A stretch of 64,000 nucleotides of DNA, from NCBI GenBank assembly GCA_020161655.1, contig JAIUPC010000006.1, positions 295,014 to 359,013 of the forward strand. The letters are read 5' to 3'. Source of the DNA: Pseudomonadota bacterium. GTDB lineage: Bacteria; Pseudomonadota; Alphaproteobacteria; Rhodobacterales; Rhodobacteraceae. The notes under the pieces were generated by a model. That model did no database searches. It was not told the origin of the DNA and saw only the letters and a program-made list of their open reading frames with translations. Both the position numbers and the translations under genes were made by a program. How positions within the stretch are numbered: position 1 is the first letter of the stretch; each line of letters begins with the position of its first letter. Below are positions 29,517 through 38,732 of this stretch, piece after piece.

Positions 29517-30452
29517 TTAAACCGACCAGTGGAAAGGGGCGACGATATCGCGCCGGCCCAGCGTGAAGGCATCGGCGACATGGCGCATCGGCGAAAGGTC
29601 CATGTCGATGCCGCCGTTTTCGACGAGCCGCGCCATCCTGGCGTAGAGCCGGGGGTATTCGCCGGAAAGCGGCACATCCTCGGGCGAGGGCTGCTCTCTC
29701 CCGTCGATCACCAGCCGCGCCCCGCCATCGAGAAGCGTCAGCGTGCCGCCATCGGTTTCGGCCTCGATCGTCCAGGTCTGGTCGCCTTCCTGACGCCAGT
29801 CGAAGGTGGCGGAAACCTCGGCCCCGGCAGGATGGAAAAAGGCCAGATCGGCGGCGATCGGCGTCTGGCGGTTCTCCGGGAAGGCCAGTGTCGCGGCGGT
29901 GAGGTGGATCGGGTCGGGCAGGATCTCGGTGACGATGGAGAGCGCATTGATGCCGGGATCGAAGACGCCGATGCCACCCGGCTGCCAGATCCATTCCTGC
30001 CCAGGATGCCAGCGGCGCACATCCTCTTTCCAGGTGACGGTGAACCGCCGGAGCACCTTGCCTTGAAGCCACGCCTTCGCGGCCTGCACGCTTTCCGCCT
30101 CGCGCGAATGCCAGGTGGCGTAAAGCGACAGGTGGTTTGCCCGCGCCATAGCCTCAAGCGAATGGCATTCCGACAGCGTGGCGCCCGGCGGCTTTTCCAG
30201 CATCACATGCCGTCCGGCCTTCAGCGCGGCGGCGGCATAGGCAAAGCGCGGCACCGGCGGCAGGCAGAGCGAAACGACGCGGATGTCGGGCCTTTCGGCC
30301 AGCATGGTGTCGAAATCACTATAGGCCGGCACACCTTCGACCGTGCCATGTCGCGAGACTGTCGCCGCCAACGTCCAGTCGGGCGAGCCGTTGATCGCCG
30401 GGACATGCTGGTCGACGGCGATCTTGCCGATGCCAACGAGAGCGACTTCCAT
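29517..30452 (-). CDS. Gfo/Idh/MocA-family D-galactose/L-arabinose 1-dehydrogenase
   Basis: The 311-residue protein starts at the ATG that overlaps the previous stop (TGATG). It opens with VALVGIGKIAVDQHVPAI, an NAD(P)-binding fold, and carries the EKPPGATLSE motif with the conserved Lys of the Gfo/Idh/MocA family. The GIGVFDPGINALSI segment resembles galactose/arabinose 1-dehydrogenases of rhizobia and Azospirillum. Such enzymes oxidise L-arabinose and D-galactose at C1 to lactones, because the two sugars share the relevant stereochemistry. The presence of both pentose and hexose downstream genes in the operon agrees with a dual substrate. Confidence 0.87.
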   Translation of the reverse strand: MEVALVGIGKIAVDQHVPAINGSPDWTLAATVSRHGTVEGVPAYSDFDTMLAERPDIRVVSLCLPPVPRFAYAAAALKAGRHVMLEKPPGATLSECHSLEAMARANHLSLYATWHSREAESVQAAKAWLQGKVLRRFTVTWKEDVRRWHPGQEWIWQPGGIGVFDPGINALSIVTEILPDPIHLTAATLAFPENRQTPIAADLAFFHPAGAEVSATFDWRQEGDQTWTIEAETDGGTLTLLDGGARLVIDGREQPSPEDVPLSGEYPRLYARMARLVENGGIDMDLSPMRHVADAFTLGRRDIVAPFHWSV

Positions 30453-32194
30453 CAATGCGAATCCTTCCCGACCGGCGCACCCCGGCAGCCTTTCAGGAAG
30501 CCGAGATCGGCGCCCGTATCGGCGCCCTCGACATGCGCCTGATGGAGCCAGGCATAGCCGCTGTCGGCCGTCTCATGCCCCGGCTTCCACGCGGCGAGCC
30601 GCTCGGCCAGCTCGGCATCGGAAATGTCGAGATGCAGGCGCCGGTTCGGCACGTCGAGCTCGATCATGTCACCGGTCTTGACCACGGCCAGCGGGCCACC
30701 CGCCGCCGCTTCGGGCGAAGTATGCAACACGACAGTGCCATAGGCCGTCCCCGACATGCGCGCGTCCGAGATGCGCACCATGTCGGTGATGCCCTTCTTC
30801 AGCACCTTGGGCGGCAGGCCCATGTTGCCTACCTCGGCCATGCCGGGATAGCCCTTCGGCCCGCAGTTCTTCAGCACCATCACGCAAGTCTCGTCGATGT
30901 CGAGCGCATCGTCCTCGATCCGTGCCTTGTAGTCATCGATATCCTCGAAGACGACCGCGCGGCCGCGATGGACAAGCAGATGCTCGGACGCGGCGGAAGG
31001 CTTCAGTACCGCCCCCTTCGGCGCGAGGTTGCCCTTGAGGACGGCAATCCCGCCCTGCTGGGTCAGAGCCTTCTCCAGCGGCAGGATCACATCGTCGTTC
31101 CAGTTGACGACGTCCTTGACCTCATCCCAGATTGCGCCGCCCGACACGGTCAGCGCTTCCTTGTTGAGAAGCCCCGCCTCGCCCAGACGCTTCAGGACGA
31201 CGGGCAGGCCACCGGCATAGAAGAACTCTTCCATCAGGTATTTGCCCGAAGGCATCAGGTTGACGATGGTCGCCACGCCCCGCCCGCAGCGGTCCCAGTC
31301 ATCGAGCGTCAGGTCGATGCCGACACGACCGGCAATGGCCAGAAGGTGGATCACGGCATTGGTCGATCCGCCGATGGCGCCGTTGGTACGGATGGCATTC
31401 TCGAAGGCCGCCTTCGTCATGATGTCGGAAGGCTTCAGATCATCCTTCACCATCTGCACGATCCGGCGCCCGGAAAGCTGTGCCATCACGCGGCGGCGGG
31501 AATCCACTGCCGGGATCGCGGCATTGCCGGAAAGCGCCATCCCCAGCGCCTCGGCCATGCTCGCCATGGTGGAGGCGGTGCCCATCGTATTGCAGGTGCC
31601 GCTCGAACGGCTCATCGATGCTTCGGCCTCAAGGAACTCGGCTTGCGTCATCTCGCCGGCCTTCACGGCTTCGGAGAACTTCCACAGATGGGTGCCGGAA
31701 CCGACCCTTTCCCCGCGGAAATAGCCGTTCAGCATCGGCCCGCCGGTGACGACGATGGACGGGATGTCCGTCGATGCCGCCGCCATCAAGAGGGACGGCG
31801 TGGTCTTGTCGCAGCCGACCAGCAGGACCGCGCCGTCGATGGGCTGGCCGCGCATCTGTTCCTCGATCGACATGGCGGCGAGGTTGCGGAACATCATCGC
31901 CGTCGGCCGGAAGGTGTTTTCAGAGGCCGAGAAGACCGGAACCTCGACCGGGAAGCCGCCCGCCTCCCACACGCCGGCCTTCACCTTCTCGGCAAGCTCG
32001 CGCAGGTGGCCGTTGCAGGGCGTGAGGTCCGACCAGGTATTGAGGATGCCGATGACCGGGCGCCCGTCGAAAAGATCATGCGGATGCCCCTGGTTCTTCA
32101 GCCAGCCGCGATGGTAGATCACGTCGCGCGAGGTGCCGCCGTACCAGGCCTGGCTGCGCAGCTTGCGGGGCCATTTGGCGGGTTTGAAAGTCAT
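30452..32194 (-). CDS. IlvD/Edd-family dehydratase, probable L-arabinonate/D-galactonate dehydratase
   Basis: The 580-residue iron-sulfur enzyme removes water from a sugar acid to give the 2-keto-3-deoxy acid. Three cluster cysteines are visible: TPCNGH, VGCDKTTPS and SGTCNTMGT. Length and the start RSQAWYGG fit the sugar-acid branch of the family and not dihydroxyacid dehydratase. A related Rhizobium leguminosarum L-arabinonate dehydratase also accepts D-galactonate and D-fuconate. No separate enolase-type galactonate dehydratase is present here, so this enzyme probably feeds both arms. It follows gguB by 3 bases. Confidence 0.9.
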   Translation of the reverse strand: MTFKPAKWPRKLRSQAWYGGTSRDVIYHRGWLKNQGHPHDLFDGRPVIGILNTWSDLTPCNGHLRELAEKVKAGVWEAGGFPVEVPVFSASENTFRPTAMMFRNLAAMSIEEQMRGQPIDGAVLLVGCDKTTPSLLMAAASTDIPSIVVTGGPMLNGYFRGERVGSGTHLWKFSEAVKAGEMTQAEFLEAEASMSRSSGTCNTMGTASTMASMAEALGMALSGNAAIPAVDSRRRVMAQLSGRRIVQMVKDDLKPSDIMTKAAFENAIRTNGAIGGSTNAVIHLLAIAGRVGIDLTLDDWDRCGRGVATIVNLMPSGKYLMEEFFYAGGLPVVLKRLGEAGLLNKEALTVSGGAIWDEVKDVVNWNDDVILPLEKALTQQGGIAVLKGNLAPKGAVLKPSAASEHLLVHRGRAVVFEDIDDYKARIEDDALDIDETCVMVLKNCGPKGYPGMAEVGNMGLPPKVLKKGITDMVRISDARMSGTAYGTVVLHTSPEAAAGGPLAVVKTGDMIELDVPNRRLHLDISDAELAERLAAWKPGHETADSGYAWLHQAHVEGADTGADLGFLKGCRGAPVGKDSH

Positions 32195-32197
32195 CGG

Positions 32198-33397
32198 TCA
32201 GCCCTGCTTGCTCTTGTTGTAGACGTCGAAGATCACGGCGGCGAGAAGCACCAGACCCTTGATGACCTGCTGATAGTCGATGCCGATGCCCATGATCGAC
32301 ATGCCGTTGTTCATGACGCCCATGATGAAGGCGCCGACGACGACTCCGACGATCTTGCCGACACCGCCCGACATCGACGCGCCGCCAATGAAGACCGCCG
32401 CGATAACGTCAAGCTCGAACCCGACGCCGGCTTTCGGCGTGGCCGAGTTGAGGCGCGCGGTCACGATCATGCCGGCAAGGGCCGCGAGCGCGCCCATGTT
32501 GACGAAGGCGAGGAAGGTCAGCCGGTCGGCATTGATGCCCGACAGACGCGAGGCCTTGAGATTGCCGCCGATGGCATAGATGCGTCGGCCCATCACGGTA
32601 GATTCGGTGAAGAAGGCATAGGCCACGATCAGGATCGACATGATGATGAGGACGTTCGGCAACCCGCGGAAATAGGCAAGCTGGACGCCGACGAAGACCA
32701 GCGCGCCGGCAATGACGGCATTGCGGATCCAGAACATCGCCGTTGGCTCCTGCTGGATGCCGTAGGCCGCGTTCCGTTGCCGCGCCCGGACCGCTAGCCA
32801 GACCAGCGCCGCAGCGGCGGCCGCGACAAGGACGATGGCGGTCACGTTCGGCTTGTCGACGCCGAAGAGGTCGGGGATAAAGCCGGTCGAGAGCGACTGG
32901 AAGGATTTCGGGAAGGGGCCGATGTTCTGACCGCCCAGAAGCCAGAGCGTCAGCCCCCGGAACACCAGCATCCCCGCCAGCGTCACGATGAAGGACGGGA
33001 TACGCCAGTAGGCGATCCAGTAGCCCTGCGCCGCGCCAATGAGCATCCCGGCAACGATGCAGAGCGGAATGACCACAATCACCGGCAGTCCGACATTTAC
33101 CGTCAGAACCGCCGAAATCGCGCCGACAAAGGCCGCGACGGACCCGACCGACAGGTCGATATGCCCGGCAACAATGACGAGGAGCATCCCCAGCGCCATG
33201 ATGATGATGTAGCTGTTCTGAAGGAACAGGTTGGTGATGTTCACCGGCTTCAGAAGCGTTCCGCCGGTCACGATCTGGAAGAAGATCATGATCGCGAGAA
33301 GCGCCAGCAGCATCCCGTATTCGCGCAGATGGCTGCCAAGATAGGCAAGGACGCCTTTGCGGGCGGGGGCTGTTCCGGGTTCTGTCGTGTTCGCCAT
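32198..33397 (-). CDS. gguB: Sugar ABC transporter permease (GguB/XylH type)
   Basis: I start at the ATG at 33397 behind GAGGGA; a TTG 26 codons upstream overlaps gguA and is less likely. The 399-residue membrane protein has about ten or more helices and the family markers DLSVGSVAAFVGAISA, PSFIVTLAGMLVFRG and ARLNSATPKAGVGFELD. It is the permease of a carbohydrate ABC importer and pairs with GguA (10 bases upstream) and the binding protein ChvE. The last helix is followed by a short basic tail (NKSKQG). Confidence 0.92.
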   Translation of the reverse strand: MANTTEPGTAPARKGVLAYLGSHLREYGMLLALLAIMIFFQIVTGGTLLKPVNITNLFLQNSYIIIMALGMLLVIVAGHIDLSVGSVAAFVGAISAVLTVNVGLPVIVVIPLCIVAGMLIGAAQGYWIAYWRIPSFIVTLAGMLVFRGLTLWLLGGQNIGPFPKSFQSLSTGFIPDLFGVDKPNVTAIVLVAAAAAALVWLAVRARQRNAAYGIQQEPTAMFWIRNAVIAGALVFVGVQLAYFRGLPNVLIIMSILIVAYAFFTESTVMGRRIYAIGGNLKASRLSGINADRLTFLAFVNMGALAALAGMIVTARLNSATPKAGVGFELDVIAAVFIGGASMSGGVGKIVGVVVGAFIMGVMNNGMSIMGIGIDYQQVIKGLVLLAAVIFDVYNKSKQG

Positions 33398-33407
33398 TGT
33401 CAGTCCC

Positions 33408-34928
33408 TCAATTGCGCAGGATATGGGCCATGATGCGTTCCTGGCTTGCCTCCGCGGCCGCCAGTTCGCCGACAAGCCGGCCTTCGTTCATCACGTAGAT
33501 GCGGTCGCACATGCCCAGAAGCTCAGGCATCTCGGAGGAGATCATGACGACGCCGCGGCCCTGAGCCACGAGATCATTCATGATGCCGTAGATCTCGAAT
33601 TTCGCGCCGACGTCGATGCCGCGTGTCGGTTCATCAAGGATCAGCACCTGCGGGTCGGCGAAAAGCCATTTCGAGAGGACGACCTTCTGCTGGTTGCCGC
33701 CAGAAAGGTTGACGACGCGCTGATAGACGCCGGGCGTGCGGATGCGCATGGCCTTGCGGTAGCGTTCCGCCACCTGCTGTTCTTCGGCCTTGTTGAGAAC
33801 CCCGCCCGAGGAGATGCCTTCCAGATTGGCAAGCGAGATGTTCCGCAAAATCGGCTCTTCAAGGATGAGGCCAAGCTCCTTCCGGTCCTCGGTCACGTAA
33901 GCCAGCCCCGATCCGACCGCGCTTTTCACGCTCGACACATCGACCGGCTTGCCGTTCATGAGAACGCTGCCCGAGATGTTGCGCCCGTAGGAGCGGCCGA
34001 AAATGCTCATCGCAAGTTCGGTCCGCCCCGATCCCATCAGCCCGGCGATCCCCACGATCTCCCCCGCGCGGACGTTGAAGTTCACGTCCTTGATGACCTG
34101 CCGTTCGGTCTGTTCAGGGTGCCAGGCGTTCCAGCCCTTCACCTCCATCAGGACTGGGCCAACTTTCCGCTCCCGCTCCGGGTAGCGATGCGCCATGTCG
34201 CGGCCGACCATGTCGCGGATGATCCGTTCTTCGGAAATCGGCTCTGCACGGGCATCCATCGTCGAAACGGCGGTGCCGTCGCGGATCACCGTCACGCGGT
34301 CGGCGACGCGGCGCACCTCGTTCAGCTTGTGGCTGATAATGATCGATGTGACACCATGCAACTTCAGCTCCAGAAGCAGATCGAGCAGCTTCTGGCTGTC
34401 GTTTTCCTGCAAGGCTGCCGTCGGTTCATCAAGGATGAGAAGCCGCACATCCTTGGCCAGCGCCTTGGCGATTTCCACCAGCTGCTGCTTGCCGACCCCG
34501 ATCTTGCCGACAAGACGCGACGGCGGTTCGTTCAGGCCGACACGGGCGAGGTGCTTTTCGGTCTGGGCGAAGGTTTCGTGCCAGTCGATCACGCCGCCTC
34601 CGGCGCGTTCGTTGCCAAGGAAAAGGTTCTCGGCGATCGACAGCAGCGGCACCAGCGCCAGTTCCTGGTGGATGATGATGATCCCGACCGACTCGCTGTC
34701 ACGGATCGTGCGGAACTCGGCCAGCTTGCCGTCGTAATGAATCTCACCCTCGTAGCTTCCCGCCGGATAGACCCCGGAAAGCACCTTCATCAGGGTCGAT
34801 TTGCCGGCACCGTTTTCGCCCACGAGCGCGTGGATCTCACCCGGCATCACCGTCAGGTTCACGGTGTCGAGCGCCTTCACACCGGGAAACGTCTTGGTGA
34901 TGGAACGCATTTCCAGAAGTGGCTGCAT
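33408..34928 (-). CDS. gguA: Sugar ABC transporter ATPase with two nucleotide domains
   Basis: The 506-residue protein has two fused nucleotide-binding domains. The first carries Walker [10 protein letters not shown] (about residue 40) and [10 protein letters not shown]. The second has a degenerate Walker A ([12 protein letters not shown]) but an intact [15 protein letters not shown] signature and [13 protein letters not shown], as is normal for this transporter class. It energises uptake through GguB. It stands between chvE and gguB, in the order known from Agrobacterium (chvE-gguA-gguB). Confidence 0.95.
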   Translation of the reverse strand: MQPLLEMRSITKTFPGVKALDTVNLTVMPGEIHALVGENGAGKSTLMKVLSGVYPAGSYEGEIHYDGKLAEFRTIRDSESVGIIIIHQELALVPLLSIAENLFLGNERAGGGVIDWHETFAQTEKHLARVGLNEPPSRLVGKIGVGKQQLVEIAKALAKDVRLLILDEPTAALQENDSQKLLDLLLELKLHGVTSIIISHKLNEVRRVADRVTVIRDGTAVSTMDARAEPISEERIIRDMVGRDMAHRYPERERKVGPVLMEVKGWNAWHPEQTERQVIKDVNFNVRAGEIVGIAGLMGSGRTELAMSIFGRSYGRNISGSVLMNGKPVDVSSVKSAVGSGLAYVTEDRKELGLILEEPILRNISLANLEGISSGGVLNKAEEQQVAERYRKAMRIRTPGVYQRVVNLSGGNQQKVVLSKWLFADPQVLILDEPTRGIDVGAKFEIYGIMNDLVAQGRGVVMISSEMPELLGMCDRIYVMNEGRLVGELAAAEASQERIMAHILRN

Positions 34929-34953
34929 CCCGGTCCCTCCCCCTTTTTGGCAA

Positions 34954-34980
34954 CCCCGCCCGCGATTGCCGCAGGCGGGG
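34954..34980 (-). other. Intercistronic stem-loop between chvE and gguA
   Basis: The arms CCCCGCC (34954-34960) and GGCGGGG (34974-34980) pair over 13 bases just after the chvE stop. Such a hairpin behind a binding-protein gene commonly protects its mRNA and lowers expression of downstream transporter genes. Confidence 0.55.
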
Positions 34981-34998
34981 CCTTCTCATGTCAGCAGA

Positions 34999-36054
34999 TT
35001 ACTTGACCTGATCGGCGGTATAGTAGCCGGACTCGATCAGAATCTTCTCCCAGTTCGTGCCGTCGACCGAAACCGGCTCAAGCAGGTAGGAGGGGACGAC
35101 CTTGACGCCGTTGTCATAGGTCTTGGTGTCGTTGATCTCCGGCTCGCCGCCCTTCAGCATCGCATCGACCATGCCGACAGTTACCTTGGCGAGTTCGCGG
35201 GTGTCCTTGAAGACGGTCGAATACTGCTCGCCCGCGATCATCGACTTGACGGAGGGCACTTCGGCGTCCTGCCCGGTGACGATCGGCATCTTCATGTCGC
35301 CCGAGCCGTAACCAACGCCCTTGACCGCCGAAAGGATACCGATCGAGAGGCCGTCATAGGGGCTCAGCACGCCCTGAACCTGCTTGTCGGTGTAGTTCGC
35401 CGACAGGAGGTTCTCCATCCGCGCCTGTGCCGTTGCCGGGTCCCAGCGCAGCGTGCCGACCTTGTCCATGCCGACCTGGCCGGAACCGATGACGATCTCG
35501 CCCGAGTCGATCATCGGCTGCAGGACGCTCATCGCGCCGTCGTAGAAGAAGAAGGCGTTGTTGTCGTCCGGCGAACCGCCGAAAAGTTCGACGTTCCACG
35601 GCTTCACATCCGGGAAGCGTTCCTTCAGGCCGGCGACAAGGCTCGACGCCTGCTGGACGCCGACCTTGAAGTTGTCGAAGGTCGCGTAATAGTCGACGCT
35701 GCCGCTGTCGCGGATCAGGCGGTCATAGGCAATGACCTTGATCCCCGCCGCAGCGGCGTTGTCGAGCGCGTTCGACAGCGTGGTGCCGTCGATGGCGGCG
35801 ATGACCAGAACGTTCACGCCCTTGGTGATCATGTTCTCGATCTGGGCGAGCTGGTTCGGGATGTCATCTTCGGCATACTGCAGGTCGGTCTCGTAGCCGG
35901 CGGCCTGGAACTGCTCGACCATCGAATTGCCATCGGCAATCCAGCGCGCCGAGGATTTCGTCGGCATGGCGATGCCCACGGTACCTTCGGCATAGGCGCC
36001 GGCGGCAAAGGCGATAACGGCGGAAGCCGTCGCCAGAAGCGTCTTCATCTTCAT
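34999..36054 (-). CDS. chvE: Multiple-sugar-binding periplasmic protein ChvE
   Basis: The start is ATG 36054 behind GGAGG. The 351-residue protein has a signal peptide ([20 protein letters not shown], cleaved before [10 protein letters not shown]) and a type-1 periplasmic binding fold. The segments [16 protein letters not shown] and [16 protein letters not shown] resemble ChvE of Agrobacterium, which binds L-arabinose, D-galactose and related sugars. It leads the ten-gene operon. The gbpR gene diverges from it, with a large inverted repeat in the 165-base gap. Confidence 0.94.
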   Translation of the reverse strand: MKMKTLLATASAVIAFAAGAYAEGTVGIAMPTKSSARWIADGNSMVEQFQAAGYETDLQYAEDDIPNQLAQIENMITKGVNVLVIAAIDGTTLSNALDNAAAAGIKVIAYDRLIRDSGSVDYYATFDNFKVGVQQASSLVAGLKERFPDVKPWNVELFGGSPDDNNAFFFYDGAMSVLQPMIDSGEIVIGSGQVGMDKVGTLRWDPATAQARMENLLSANYTDKQVQGVLSPYDGLSIGILSAVKGVGYGSGDMKMPIVTGQDAEVPSVKSMIAGEQYSTVFKDTRELAKVTVGMVDAMLKGGEPEINDTKTYDNGVKVVPSYLLEPVSVDGTNWEKILIESGYYTADQVK

Positions 36055-36172
36055 GTTATCCTCCACATGGATGCGCATGCGGTTCAGCGTGCCGCCAATG
36101 CGCTTGCTTGCTTGATTGTCTTGAAATGTTGAGAGGGCCCTCCAACCCTTCAGAAAGGCTAGCCCAGCCTTG

Positions 36173-36222
36173 CATACCTGACAAATTGGATTATTCATGG
36201 TTTGCATATCCAATTTGGTATG
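36173..36222. promoter_or_regulatory. Candidate GbpR operator in the chvE-gbpR gap
   Basis: AAATTGGAT (36183-36191) and ATCCAATTT (36208-36216) are perfect 9-base inverted arms, 16 bases apart. They are flanked by a second pair, CATACC (36173-36178) and GGTATG (36217-36222). The right arm reaches the probable gbpR start codon, so binding would repress gbpR while touching the chvE promoter side, as expected for LysR-type control. Confidence 0.65.
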
Positions 36223-37149
36223 TATACCCCCATGACCCTCGCCCGGAAACTGAAGCCGCCCTACCTAAGGCTGGTCCTCAAGATCGCCGAGACCGGCCAG
36301 TTGCAAATCGCCGCCGCCTCGCAAGGCATCTCGCAGCCTGCCGCCTCCCGCATCCTGACGGAGATTGAAACCGAGGCGGGGACGCCACTCTTCTTCCGAC
36401 ACGCCAAGGGCATGGAGCCGACGCCCGCCGGCGCGGCCTTCGTCAAGCACGGGCGGGCCATTGTGACGGAACTCGACAACCTCGATGCCGAGATGGCGAA
36501 CATGAAGTCCGGCCTTGTGGGCGAGGTTCGCGTCGGGTCGGTGACCGGTCCGGCGGTGCGCTGCCTGGTTCCCGCGATCCGGCAGATCAAGGAAAGCACG
36601 CCGGGGATTGAGCCGACGATCGACGTTGCCCCCTCCGTTGAACTCGTGCGCGGGCTTGAGGAAGGCCGGTTCGACTTCATCCTTGCCCGTCTGCCGCCGG
36701 AATATGACAGCCGCGCCTTCCGCCTGACCCCGGCGCGCGGCGAGGTCGTGTCGCTTCTGGTGTCCCGGTCGCATCCGCTGGCGGGACGGCAAAGCGTCTC
36801 GCTGGGCGAGCTTGCCGGTTACGAATGGGTCATTCAGGAACGTGGCTCACCGATCCGTTCGGCGGTCGAGCAGGCCTTTCACGCGGCGGGCGTCCCGGTG
36901 CCGGGCAATATCACCAACACCTCCTCGCTTCTCATCATGCTGGCGATCCTCGAATCCTCGCAGGCCGTTGCCACGCTCAGCGAAGAGGTCGGGGGCCTTC
37001 TGACGCGCGGCACGCTCGGTTTCCAGATGGAGGCGCTGAAGCTTGTCGAAAGCGTTACTGTGCCGCCCTATTTCATCATCCAGAACCGCTCGCAGCAACT
37101 GTCCCGCGCCGCCGAACGGGTGCTGGAAAGGGTGGTCAAAGCTCTTTGA
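36220..37149 (+). CDS. gbpR: LysR family galactose-binding-protein regulator GbpR
   Basis: The protein has about 309 residues. Two starts are possible, ATG 36220 and ATG 36232; neither has a clear ribosome site, and the second would begin [12 protein letters not shown] winged helix-turn-helix ([23 protein letters not shown]) is followed by a sugar-effector domain. The divergent position next to chvE-gguAB is the one gbpR has in Agrobacterium and rhizobia, where it activates chvE in response to L-arabinose and D-galactose. The last codon lies 4 bases from the convergent glpK. Confidence 0.88.
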   Translation: MYTPMTLARKLKPPYLRLVLKIAETGQLQIAAASQGISQPAASRILTEIETEAGTPLFFRHAKGMEPTPAGAAFVKHGRAIVTELDNLDAEMANMKSGLVGEVRVGSVTGPAVRCLVPAIRQIKESTPGIEPTIDVAPSVELVRGLEEGRFDFILARLPPEYDSRAFRLTPARGEVVSLLVSRSHPLAGRQSVSLGELAGYEWVIQERGSPIRSAVEQAFHAAGVPVPGNITNTSSLLIMLAILESSQAVATLSEEVGGLLTRGTLGFQMEALKLVESVTVPPYFIIQNRSQQLSRAAERVLERVVKAL

Positions 37150-37153
37150 AGGG

Positions 37154-38641
37154 TCAGAGCATCTGCGTCGCGGCCACGGCCTGTTTCCAGCGGGCATAGC
37201 GCGCGTCGCGGTCCTTCGCGGCCATGGCAGGTTGGAAGGTACGCTCTAGCGCCCAGCCCTTGGCGAACCCCTCCTGATCCGGGTAAATCCCGGCCCGCAT
37301 CCCAGCGAGCCAGGCCGCACCAAGCGCGGTCGTCTCAAGGATCTGCGGGCGGTCGACCGGCGCCCCGATGATGTCCGACAGGAACTGCATCGCCCAGTCC
37401 GACGCCGACATGCCGCCATCGACGCGGAGCGTCGCCTGCCCGGCGGGGTCTGCCCAGTCGGCACGCATCGCCTCCAAGAGGTCTCGGGTCTGGAAGCCGA
37501 CGCTTTCCAGTGCGGCGCGGGCAAGTTCGGCGGGCCCCGAACTCCGCGTCAGGCCATAGACCGCGCCCCGGCAATCGGCGTTCCAATAGGGCGCGCCAAG
37601 ACCGGTGAAGGCGGGCACCAGGATCACCGACTGTTCCGGATCGGCGGCCTCGGCCAAAGGCTGCGTCTCGGTCGCGTGGCGGATGATCTTCAGCCCGTCG
37701 CGGAGCCACTGGACCACGGCGCCGGCGATGAAAATAGACCCTTCCAAGGCATAAACGGGCTTTCCGTCAAGCTGGTAGGCGATGGTCGTCAGAAGCCGGT
37801 TCTTCGACATGACCGGCTTTGTCCCGGTGTTGAGCAGCGCGAAGCAGCCGGTGCCATAGGTCGATTTCATCATGCCGGGCGCAAAGCAGGCCTGACCGAT
37901 GGTCGCCGCCTGTTGGTCGCCGGCGATGCCAAGGATCGGGATCGGCCGGCCGAAAAGATCGGGCCGGGTCGTGCCATAGTCGGCGGCGCAATCGCGCACT
38001 TCGGGCAGCAGCGACATCGGGATGCCGAGCCGGTCGCAAAGCGTCTTCGACCAGCGGCCCTTGACGATGTCGTAAAGCATGGTCCGCGCCGCATTGGTCG
38101 CGTCCGTGGCATGGACCTTGCCGCCGGTCAGGTTCCAGACGAGCCAGCTGTCGACCGTGCCGAAGGCCAGTTCGCCCGCCTCCGCCCGCGCCCGCGCGCC
38201 CTCCACATTGTCGAGAAGCCAGGCGAGCTTGGTGCCGCTGAAATAGGGGTCAAGGAGCAGGCCCGTGCGCGCCGTCACCTCAGGCTCGAATCCTTCGGAC
38301 TTCAGCTTGCGACAGAACTCCGACGTCCGGCGGTCCTGCCAGACTATGGCATTATGAAGCGGCTTGCCGGTACTGCGGTCCCAAAGAATGGTCGTTTCGC
38401 GTTGGTTCGTGATGCCGATTGCGGCGATGTCGTTGGGGCCAAGCCCCGCCCGTTCGATGGCGGAGCGGCAGGTCGCGGCGGTCGTCGACCAGAGGTCAGC
38501 GGGGTCATGTTCGACCCAGCCGCTTGACGGGAAATGCTGCGGAAACTCTTCCTGCGCGGTCGCCACGATCTTCATCGCGGCGTTGAAGATGATGGCGCGG
38601 CTCGAGGTCGTGCCCTGATCTATGGCGAGGACATGTTTCAT
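37154..38641 (-). CDS. glpK: Glycerol kinase
   Basis: The 495-residue protein phosphorylates glycerol to glycerol 3-phosphate. FGGY-family motifs are clear: [14 protein letters not shown] at the start, [29 protein letters not shown] and the ADP site [15 protein letters not shown]. Length equals typical bacterial GlpK. I choose ATG 38641, where the IDQGTT motif begins; longer in-frame starts fall into the intergenic hairpin. It is the last gene of the glycerol operon, 91 bases after glpV. Confidence 0.96.
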   Translation of the reverse strand: MKHVLAIDQGTTSSRAIIFNAAMKIVATAQEEFPQHFPSSGWVEHDPADLWSTTAATCRSAIERAGLGPNDIAAIGITNQRETTILWDRSTGKPLHNAIVWQDRRTSEFCRKLKSEGFEPEVTARTGLLLDPYFSGTKLAWLLDNVEGARARAEAGELAFGTVDSWLVWNLTGGKVHATDATNAARTMLYDIVKGRWSKTLCDRLGIPMSLLPEVRDCAADYGTTRPDLFGRPIPILGIAGDQQAATIGQACFAPGMMKSTYGTGCFALLNTGTKPVMSKNRLLTTIAYQLDGKPVYALEGSIFIAGAVVQWLRDGLKIIRHATETQPLAEAADPEQSVILVPAFTGLGAPYWNADCRGAVYGLTRSSGPAELARAALESVGFQTRDLLEAMRADWADPAGQATLRVDGGMSASDWAMQFLSDIIGAPVDRPQILETTALGAAWLAGMRAGIYPDQEGFAKGWALERTFQPAMAAKDRDARYARWKQAVAATQML

Positions 38642-38699
38642 GGGTCGCATTCCGTCCTGAAAGGGAAAAGCGCGGCGGGGGAGCATCCGCCACGCTGAT

Positions 38700-38723
38700 G
38701 GCCGGGGCCCGTAAGCCCCGGCC
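38700..38723 (-). other. Intercistronic stem-loop between glpV and glpK
   Basis: GGCCGGGGC (38700-38708) and GCCCCGGCC (38715-38723) form a 9-pair stem with a six-base loop directly after the glpV stop. It probably stabilises the binding-protein message and reduces read-through into glpK. Confidence 0.6.
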
Positions 38724-38732
38724 GGTTTCAGG

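Noticed and set aside
30455-32797. A 780-codon plus-strand frame
   Set aside because: It runs antisense through two real genes (dehydratase and gguB), which no single gene would do here, and shows no domain.
36202-36219. TTG start at 36202 for gbpR
   Set aside because: It falls inside the inverted repeat, has no ribosome site, and adds residues before the first ATG that are not expected in the family.
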